DNA of 10,451 nt from an uncultured Clostridium sp. (GTDB taxonomy: Bacteria; Bacillota_A; Clostridia; TANB77; CAG-508). Below the pieces are notes generated by a model, which saw only the letters and a list, made by a program, of their open reading frames with translations, had not been told where the DNA came from and searched no databases. Numbering within the stretch: position 1 is the stretch's first letter; every line of letters begins with the position of its first letter. The translations under genes and the position numbers were made by a program. This document shows, in pieces, positions 5,681 through 10,451 of the stretch. Where the stretch lies: positions 1-10,451 of the forward strand of contig CAMLYR010000049.1 of assembly GCA_946491915.1 (NCBI GenBank). The letters run 5' to 3'.

Positions 5681-5914
5681 GAAGCTACTACACTCTAGCC
5701 TGTACATGTTTTTATTATTTGAAACACCACATAAGCGACCAAACGAACGAAGTGAGTGCGATTGGAGCAACCTTCACACGTTGAAAGATAAATTTTTAGC
5801 TATGATTAAATTTATTTAAGACTAGATAAAAATTTATCTTTCAACATTAGTGGTTGCGACACACAAGGTGTAAAAAATAATAAAAACATGTACAGGCTAG
5901 AGTGTAATAGCTTC
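5681..5914. repeat. Long nested inverted-repeat element between asd and glmM
   Basis: The 40-base ends 5681-5720 and 5875-5914 are inverted copies with one mismatch (C at 5688). Further inward CACC (5725-5728) faces GGTG (5867-5870), GCAACC (5767-5772) faces GGTTGC (5852-5857), and a perfect 19-bp inner stem pairs 5780-5798 with 5827-5845 around 28 bases. The left arm carries an extra stretch of about 38 bases against 9 in the right arm. No open reading frame and no clear target duplication are seen. Seven T (5927-5933) follow on the plus side. It may be a MITE-like element, and between convergent genes it could act as a terminator for both. Confidence 0.85.
5729..5766. repeat. REP-like insert in the left arm of the palindrome
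   Basis: This segment has no counterpart in the right arm. It contains AAACGAACGAAGTGAGTGCG (5741-5760), richer in G+C than its surroundings and similar in style to short interspersed repeats of Firmicutes. CCAA (5739-5742) and TTGG (5762-5765) could close a small hairpin. AAACGAAC is shared with the asd leader. Confidence 0.4.
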
Positions 5915-5944
5915 CTTAAATTTATATTTTTTTAATCGTTGTCT

Positions 5945-7309
5945 CTATTTCAACTTTTTCTCAATTAAATCTGCAATTTCTTTTGCTCTTTTTGTTATAT
6001 ATTCTTGGTCTTCTCCTTCAATCATGACTCTTACTAATGGTTCTGTTCCTGATGGTCTAATAACCACTCTTCCATTTCCAGCAAATTCTTTTTCAACATC
6101 TTCAATTGCTTTTTTAATATCTGCATCTTTTTCATAATCATATTTTTTATCTGCATTTACTTTTGCATTGATTAATACTTGAGGATATAGTTTAATAATA
6201 CTTGCTAATTCTGATGCTGTTTTATTTTCTTCTAAAATGGTTTGAATTAACATTAAAGAAGTTAAGATACCATCTCCTGTAGGATTGTAGTCTAACAAAA
6301 TCACATGTCCTGATTGCTCTCCTCCTAAGTTATATCCTTCTTTTAACATTTCTTCTAATACATATCTATCCCCTACTTTTGTTTGTATTAATTGTAATCC
6401 ATTATTTTCAGCATATTTATTTAAACCTAAATTACTCATGATTGTTGCTACAATGGTATCTTTGTTTAATTTACCTTTTTTTCTTAAACTTGAAGAAATG
6501 ATTGCTAATAATTTATCTCCATCAATTTCATTTCCTTTTTCATCGATGGCTAAACATCTATCTCCATCACCATCATAGGCAATTCCTAAACTTAATTTGT
6601 TTTCTACAACAAATTTCTTTAAATTGTCTAAATGTGTAGATCCACAATTTTCATTGATATTAATTCCATCTGGTGTATTATTGATAATTCTATAATTGAT
6701 TCCTAAGTCTTTAAATACCTTTTCTGCTACAACTGATGTTGCTCCATTGGCTGTATCAATTCCTACAACAAAGTCATCTCTTAAATGTTTTTCAATTGCA
6801 TCATCAAAATGTTTTCTAAAGAAATATATGTATTCATTCATTAAATCAAAACAATATTCAGCTACACCAATTTTTTCATTTTTCGCTGTTAATTCTTCTA
6901 ATTTTCCAGAATCCATGACTTCTTCTATCTCTTCTTCTAGAGAATCTGGTATTTTCATTCCTTTATTACTAAAGAATTTAATTCCATTAAATTCAAAAGT
7001 ATTGTGTGAAGCAGAAATAACTACACTTGCATCTGCTTTTAATTTTCTTGTTAAATAGGCAACTGCTGGTGTTGGGATAACTCCTAATAGTTTTACTTTT
7101 GCTCCATAGCTTAAAAATCCTGCTGTCATAGCACTTTCAATAAGTGTTCCTGATAAACGTGTATCTCTACCTATTAAAATCGTTGGTGTGTGGTCTGCAT
7201 GTTTAGACAATACATATGCTCCTGCCTTTGCAACCTTGTACACCAATTCTGGTGTTAATTCTGTATTGGCAATTCTTCTAATGCCATCTGTTCCAAAATA
7301 TTTTCTCAT
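5945..7309 (-). CDS. glmM: Phosphoglucosamine mutase
   Basis: GlmM interconverts glucosamine-6-phosphate and glucosamine-1-phosphate for UDP-GlcNAc, and so for peptidoglycan. At 454 residues it has the normal length. The four-domain signature is complete: substrate-side GRDTRLSG (47-54), the phosphoserine loop SASHN with S101 as the phosphorylated serine, the Mg-binding DGDGDR (246-251), the sugar-binding GEQSGH (330-335) and the phosphate-binding RPSGTEP (418-424). The segment after SASHN reads TFEFNGIKFF, where many homologues have a Pro and Asp; this should not affect catalysis. The start at 7309 has AAAGGAAG 7 bases upstream. It lies 209 bases downstream of cpsB on the same strand, with no terminator between, so read-through from cpsB is possible besides a promoter of its own. 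It ends in TAG, 30 bases before the palindromic element. Confidence 0.97.
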   Translation of the reverse strand: MRKYFGTDGIRRIANTELTPELVYKVAKAGAYVLSKHADHTPTILIGRDTRLSGTLIESAMTAGFLSYGAKVKLLGVIPTPAVAYLTRKLKADASVVISASHNTFEFNGIKFFSNKGMKIPDSLEEEIEEVMDSGKLEELTAKNEKIGVAEYCFDLMNEYIYFFRKHFDDAIEKHLRDDFVVGIDTANGATSVVAEKVFKDLGINYRIINNTPDGININENCGSTHLDNLKKFVVENKLSLGIAYDGDGDRCLAIDEKGNEIDGDKLLAIISSSLRKKGKLNKDTIVATIMSNLGLNKYAENNGLQLIQTKVGDRYVLEEMLKEGYNLGGEQSGHVILLDYNPTGDGILTSLMLIQTILEENKTASELASIIKLYPQVLINAKVNADKKYDYEKDADIKKAIEDVEKEFAGNGRVVIRPSGTEPLVRVMIEGEDQEYITKRAKEIADLIEKKLK

Positions 7310-7326
7310 GTTTTAACTTCCTTTCC

Positions 7327-7354
7327 ATAAAATTAAAATGCACTTTAATTTTAT
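7327..7354 (-). promoter_or_regulatory. AT-only hairpin next to the glmM ribosome binding site
   Basis: 7327-7337 and 7344-7354 are perfectly complementary over 11 bases with a 6-base loop. The hairpin ends just before the ribosome binding site (7324-7317). All pairs are A-T, so it is weak. It could modulate glmM translation. It shows no glmS-ribozyme features. Confidence 0.35.
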
Positions 7355-7430
7355 CTTTTCTCCTTAATCATTTCATGAATATCTCATAACATCTTTCGTA
7401 ATTTATTTTATCTGATATTCCTTCATTCTC

Positions 7431-7436
7431 ATTATA
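7431..7436 (-). promoter_or_regulatory. Possible -10 box for glmM
   Basis: TATAAT on the minus strand, about 120 bases before glmM; a second TATAAT lies at 7474-7469. Neither has a good -35 box at 16-18 bases, so this is only a candidate. Confidence 0.25.
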
Positions 7437-7518
7437 TTATGCAATTTTCTAAATGTTGCTATGAAAGGATTATACTTGTATTGTTTCATAACATGATTAT
7501 CAATGAATATATAGCTAA

Positions 7519-8301
7519 TTATTTCTTAAAATTCATAATGATTTTTTCTTTTAATGTTAATTTAAAATCAAATGGTTCATCAATTTCAATCTTTTTATTA
7601 TTTAATACCAATTTAGGATTTGTTGTTGTTAATTCTTCTAATTTTTCTTCTCCAATAATATCTGCAATTTCATCTAAGATTTGTGGTATTTTGGGATAAA
7701 TTGTATTTTGCCTATGCACATCTGACCCCAAGAAATGTATCATATTATTTTCAAAAAATCTTCTGACAATCATTTGTGCCTTTTCTCCATATTGCCCTAT
7801 AATGCTTCCATAATTTGCTTGCATTAACACACCTTTTTCAATCAAGTCATAGATTAAGTCTGGCTCTTTTTGAACAAAACTATATCTTTCTGGATGTGCT
7901 AATATAGGAACCAATTTATATTGTAACATGTCATAAACAACATCATACAAATTCATTGGCTCTGCATTTAATGGTAATTCAAATAACACATAACTTGTGT
8001 CATTGATTGTTGAGGCTTTTCTTTTTTCTAGTAATTCTATAATATGATCTGTAAAATATATTTCATTTCCTAAATATAAATTGGTATTAATATTTTTTGT
8101 TTTTAAATTTTCTAATATGGCTTTTACCCATACTTCTCTTTCTGGTACATCTGTCTCATAATAGTGTTCCATATAATGTGATGTAGATATCACTGCTTCA
8201 AATCCTGCTTTTTCTGCTTCTTTTATTAAATTAAAAGTTTCTTCTATACTTCTTGAACCATCATCAATATTTGGTAATATATGTGAATGAAAGTCTATCA
8301 T
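7519..8301 (-). CDS. cpsB: PHP-type protein-tyrosine phosphatase CpsB/YwqE
   Basis: CpsB is a manganese-dependent phosphatase that removes phosphate from the tyrosine cluster of the partner kinase CpsD and thereby tunes polysaccharide synthesis. The 260 residues match the family length (about 240-260). Metal ligands are visible as DFHSHILP (H5, H7), DDGS (13-16), STSHY (H42), GNEIY (E80), LAHPERY (H136) and GSDVH (D194, H196), covering the whole PHP fold. The start is ATG 8301: AAAGGAG lies 10 bases upstream, and the promoter at 8350-8378 starts transcription near 8343, which excludes an in-frame GTG at 8343. It follows cpsD on the same strand but after terminators and with its own promoter, an arrangement unlike the usual co-transcribed cpsBCD order. 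glmM lies downstream. Confidence 0.93.
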   Translation of the reverse strand: MIDFHSHILPNIDDGSRSIEETFNLIKEAEKAGFEAVISTSHYMEHYYETDVPEREVWVKAILENLKTKNINTNLYLGNEIYFTDHIIELLEKRKASTINDTSYVLFELPLNAEPMNLYDVVYDMLQYKLVPILAHPERYSFVQKEPDLIYDLIEKGVLMQANYGSIIGQYGEKAQMIVRRFFENNMIHFLGSDVHRQNTIYPKIPQILDEIADIIGEEKLEELTTTNPKLVLNNKKIEIDEPFDFKLTLKEKIIMNFKK

Positions 8302-8311
8302 TTTTCTTTTG

Positions 8312-8318
8312 CTCCTTT
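8312..8318 (-). promoter_or_regulatory. Ribosome binding site that sets the cpsB start
   Basis: AAAGGAG on the minus strand lies 10 bases before ATG 8301. The alternative GTG at 8343 has no such site and coincides with the predicted transcription start. Confidence 0.8.
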
Positions 8319-8349
8319 TTTTGCTTTGTTTATTTTCTTGCACTTTATT

Positions 8350-8378
8350 AGTATATCGTTAACTTTAGAATTTTTCAA
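8350..8378 (-). promoter_or_regulatory. Sigma-A-type promoter of cpsB
   Basis: TTGAAA (8378-8373), 17 bases, TATACT (8355-8350) on the minus strand. Transcription should begin near 8343, about 40 bases before the cpsB start codon. Confidence 0.75.
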
Positions 8379-8465
8379 TATTTATTTCAAATTTTGTTAC
8401 ATTTTGATGATTTTTGTCATAATTTTTTATGATATTTTAAGTAACAATATAGATTTGTCGACGCG

Positions 8466-8494
8466 AAAAATTGCACAGCAATTTTTCTGTGCAA
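8466..8494 (-). terminator. Second terminator hairpin downstream of cpsD
   Basis: TTGCACAG (8471-8478) pairs perfectly with CTGTGCAA (8487-8494) around 8 bases, and on the minus strand TTTTT follows (8470-8466). A competing fold, AAAAATTG (8466-8473) with CAATTTTT (8479-8486), uses some of the same bases. It lies upstream of the cpsB promoter and backs up the terminator at 8544-8566. Confidence 0.6.
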
Positions 8495-8499
8495 CGTTG

Positions 8500-8541
8500 T
8501 TTTTTGTTATAGAAAAAATTACTTTTCCCTATAACAAAAAA
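8500..8541. repeat. 13-bp inverted repeat between the two terminators
   Basis: TTTTTTGTTATAG (8500-8512) and CTATAACAAAAAA (8529-8541) are perfect inverted copies around 16 bases. The right arm includes the U-run of the adjacent terminator (8544-8566). Its function is unclear; it may be a third hairpin in a stacked terminator zone. Confidence 0.6.
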
Positions 8542-8566
8542 ATCCTCTAGTTATCATTACTAGAGG
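8535..8566 (-). terminator. Intrinsic terminator of cpsCD
   Basis: CCTCTAGT (8544-8551) pairs with ACTAGAGG (8559-8566) around a 7-base loop. On the minus strand it is followed by ATTTTTTTG. It lies 14 bases after the cpsD stop codon and is the strongest intrinsic terminator in the window. Confidence 0.9.
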
Positions 8567-8580
8567 GTATAAAATATTTT

Positions 8581-9591
8581 TTATAATTTGTTACTTAAAT
8601 TCTTTTTTTCTTCATCTAAATATGCATTTATTTGATTTAATATATCTGTTGTTTTTTCTAAAGATACATCGTCAGAATTTTCTATTTTTATCTTATTTTC
8701 TAATGATTTTGGTTGTTCAATCTCATTTGCTTTTGGTCTTTCTGCTTGTTGAATCCTATCTAATTGTGGATTTTCTGGTCTTACTCTTCTTTTCATGTCT
8801 TCTCTCTTATTTTGTACACTATTTGGTCTAGATGCTTTATTGGTTGGTCTACTATTTGGTGCAGGTCTTGGATTTCTTGGTCTTACAGTTGTCATGGCTG
8901 TTGAACCGTAATAATATGAGTCTTCGTATTTCTTAGCATTTGTAGGAACTTTATTTAACACAATTCCTGCTATACTTCCTCCAATATTTTTAATATTATT
9001 AACAATTTTCTTTAATGCCTCTTTTTTTGTATATCCACTTGCTGTAACAATAATTGTTGAATCTACAATTCCAGTTAATATTAGTGAATCAGTTACCAAT
9101 CCATTTGGTGTTCCATCTATAATTACCAAATCACAAATTTGTTTTAATTTTTCTAACAAATCATTCATTTGTTGTGATACTAATAGCTCTGATGGGTTTG
9201 GTGGAATATTTCCAGCTGGCATTATATAAAGATTATCTATCTCCGTTTCCTGAATATAATCTGCTAAATCTATGGAAGCATCTTGTGAATTTGGACTAAT
9301 TCCTGATAAGTAGTTTGAAAGTCCAGGTATTGGAGAAACTCCAAATATGGAATATTGTGTTCCCTTTCTCATATCGGCATCTACCAAAATAACTTTTTTT
9401 CCTGCTTGTGCAAATGCAACTGCTAAATTGGAACTAACCCAACTTTTTCCTTCTCCTGGTAATGTAGATGAAATAAGTAAGGATTTTAGTTGTTTTTTCA
9501 CATTCATAAATTGAATATTGGTTCTTAATGTTCTAAATATTTCTGATATTGGTGATTTTGGATCTTGATGGACTATTAAATTTTCTCTCAT
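8581..9591 (-). CDS. cpsD: Bacterial tyrosine kinase CpsD with extended C-terminal tail
   Basis: CpsD is the cytoplasmic kinase half of a capsule/exopolysaccharide co-polymerase and autophosphorylates on a C-terminal tyrosine cluster when activated by CpsC. The BY-kinase core shows the oligomerisation motif ExxRxxR (E17, R20, R23), Walker A STLPGEGKS (42-50), Walker A' VILVDADMRKG (67-77) and Walker B DLVIIDG (154-160), where the family usually reads DTPP after IID and this protein has DGTP. Y222 and Y226-Y228 form the tyrosine cluster. Family members normally end near here (about 220-250 residues), but this one continues about 105 residues in an Arg/Pro/Asn-rich, probably disordered stretch (about 232-300) and a charged C-terminal helix (308-334). 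ATG 9591 overlaps the cpsC stop (ATGA), suggesting coupled translation; AGGAGG lies 12 bases upstream. Confidence 0.94.
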   Translation of the reverse strand: MRENLIVHQDPKSPISEIFRTLRTNIQFMNVKKQLKSLLISSTLPGEGKSWVSSNLAVAFAQAGKKVILVDADMRKGTQYSIFGVSPIPGLSNYLSGISPNSQDASIDLADYIQETEIDNLYIMPAGNIPPNPSELLVSQQMNDLLEKLKQICDLVIIDGTPNGLVTDSLILTGIVDSTIIVTASGYTKKEALKKIVNNIKNIGGSIAGIVLNKVPTNAKKYEDSYYYGSTAMTTVRPRNPRPAPNSRPTNKASRPNSVQNKREDMKRRVRPENPQLDRIQQAERPKANEIEQPKSLENKIKIENSDDVSLEKTTDILNQINAYLDEEKKNLSNKL

Positions 9592-10310
9592 CTTTTTCTT
9601 CTTCCTCCTCTTTTGCTTTTCTTAATTTCAGATGGGTCATACATTGGAATAGATGCAAGTACTGGTAAATTAACCAATCTTTCAACTTCTTCTTCTGTTT
9701 TAACTGTTGTATCTAGCATACTTGCTACTATTACATATGCAAATGCAATCACTAAACCAATTGCTGTAAACATAATAACATCTTTTTTATGATTGATATT
9801 TGATGGCGTTTCAGATTCTTCCGCCTCATCAACAACATGAACATTGTTTATATTATATATTTCACCAACTTCAGAAGTAAATACTTTTGCTGTTTCATTG
9901 GCAATATCAGCTGAATATTTAGAGTTATCTGTTGTTACAGTAATTTTTATTAATTCTGTATCAGATACTGAACTTACACTTATATTATCTCTTAGCTCTT
10001 CTTCAGGAATATCTATTCCTAAATTAGATATAACTTGTCTTACAACTTTATTACTTTTTACCAATTGACTATATGTAGAAACTAGTTTAGAGTTAAGTGT
10101 TAAGTCTGTTGTAGTTATTGAAGTTTGATTTTCACTATCCTCATCATTCGTCCCTGCTAGTACCAATGTTGTTGATGATGTGTACATTGGTTTTGTGAAT
10201 ACGGATGTGTATATAAAACCAATAACGATAAATATTGCAATGATTAAAATAATTTCTGCTTTTCTTTTCCAAAACATTAAGAACAATTCTTTTAAATCAA
10301 TTTCTTCCAT
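9588..10310 (-). CDS. cpsC: Capsule chain-length regulator / kinase activator CpsC (Wzz family)
   Basis: CpsC is the membrane part of the Gram-positive polysaccharide co-polymerase, controlling chain length and activating CpsD. The 240 residues match the family. A short cytoplasmic N-terminus (MEEIDLKELFLMFWKRK) leads to membrane segment 1 (about 19-38), an extracellular region (about 40-175) with the Wzz pattern of Ser/Thr-rich strands and helices, and membrane segment 2 (about 177-199). The cytoplasmic C-terminus LDTTVKTEEEVERLVNLPVLASIP (199-222) is the kinase-activating segment typical of the family, followed by a basic tail SKRGGRRKR. AAGGAGG lies 4 bases before ATG 10310. It overlaps cpsD by 4 bases and is the first gene of the unit, with a promoter at 10352-10379. 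Confidence 0.93.
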   Translation of the reverse strand: MEEIDLKELFLMFWKRKAEIILIIAIFIVIGFIYTSVFTKPMYTSSTTLVLAGTNDEDSENQTSITTTDLTLNSKLVSTYSQLVKSNKVVRQVISNLGIDIPEEELRDNISVSSVSDTELIKITVTTDNSKYSADIANETAKVFTSEVGEIYNINNVHVVDEAEESETPSNINHKKDVIMFTAIGLVIAFAYVIVASMLDTTVKTEEEVERLVNLPVLASIPMYDPSEIKKSKRGGRRKR

Positions 10311-10351
10311 ATTTCCTCCTTATTTCTTTTGTATTTAATCTTATCTTTTTT

Positions 10352-10379
10352 ATTATACATTTTTATATATTTTTTTCAA
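10352..10379 (-). promoter_or_regulatory. Sigma-A-type promoter of cpsCD
   Basis: TTGAAA (10379-10374), 16 bases, TATAAT (10357-10352) on the minus strand. Transcription should start near 10345, giving a leader of about 35 bases before cpsC. Confidence 0.75.
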
Positions 10380-10430
10380 TATCTTAGAGAAGAAAGTTAC
10401 GATATTTAAAAAATCCTCATTTATCTTCCT

Positions 10431-10447
10431 ATAGAATAATATTCTAT
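10431..10447. repeat. Perfect palindrome upstream of the cpsC promoter
   Basis: ATAGAAT (10431-10437) and ATTCTAT (10441-10447) flank AAT. It lies about 50 bases upstream of the cpsC -35 box, at the edge of the window. It could be a regulator site or part of the end of the next gene. Nothing else is recognisable between 10380 and 10451. Confidence 0.4.
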
Positions 10448-10451
10448 TCCT

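Noticed and set aside
7310..7518. glmS-type ribozyme or known riboswitch before glmM
   Set aside because: Only an AT hairpin next to the ribosome binding site is visible, with no conserved core.
8299..8343. GTG start of cpsB at 8343
   Set aside because: It coincides with the predicted transcription start and has no ribosome binding site, and the extra lysine-rich residues precede the conserved MIDFHSH start.
8287..8550. 87-codon open frame on the plus strand
   Set aside because: It is Phe/Ile-rich low-complexity translation of AT-rich DNA. It overlaps the cpsB start and promoter and runs through the terminator hairpins.
1..10451. tRNA, rRNA, transposase or toxin-antitoxin genes
   Set aside because: I looked for cloverleaf ends, rRNA-like stretches and typical motifs on both strands and saw none.

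Overview
The window looks like the chromosome of a low-GC Gram-positive bacterium, most likely a member of the Clostridia. Base composition is about 30% G+C, ribosome binding sites are of the strong AGGAGG type, promoters are sigma-A-like, and TGG encodes Trp while TGA serves as a stop (end of cpsC). FeoB carries the Cys-rich gate seen in clostridial FeoB, and the capsule regulators are of the Firmicutes CpsB/CpsC/CpsD type. No prophage, transposase, CRISPR array, rRNA or tRNA is visible. The genes are mostly recognisable housekeeping and envelope genes; the unusual material is in the spaces between them.

Layout, left to right. Positions 1-5 may be the start of a leftward gene that leaves the window, behind a -10 box with a dyad. 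An unrecognised 87-residue gene (171-434, minus) has its own promoter and a terminator. It lies just downstream of the ferrous iron uptake genes feoA (2840-3067) and feoB (506-2638), both minus strand. A 375-base divergent region (3068-3442) holds two 21-base direct repeats, a near-consensus promoter and a long leader for a FUSC-type membrane protein (3443-4477, plus). The FUSC gene ends in a hairpin whose loop contains its stop codon. A repeat-rich leader (4527-4627) then precedes asd (4667-5659, plus), the aspartate-semialdehyde dehydrogenase of lysine, threonine, methionine and diaminopimelate synthesis.

asd converges on glmM (5945-7309, minus). Between them is a 234-base nested inverted repeat with 40-base ends that differ at one position. 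Further right, all on the minus strand, are cpsB (7519-8301), cpsD (8581-9591) and cpsC (9588-10310): a PHP-type tyrosine phosphatase, a bacterial tyrosine kinase and its membrane activator. cpsC and cpsD overlap by 4 bases. cpsB is separated from them by strong terminators and has its own promoter.

Functionally, the right half is cell-envelope biology. GlmM makes glucosamine-1-phosphate for UDP-GlcNAc, Asd feeds diaminopimelate, and CpsBCD forms a phosphorylation switch for polysaccharide synthesis. The left half is iron uptake plus a putative exporter. The observations most worth following up are the palindromic element at 5681-5914, the foldable repeat leader of asd which shares words with that element, the matching dyads at two leftward promoters, the tandem repeats before the FUSC promoter, and the long basic proline-rich tail of CpsD.
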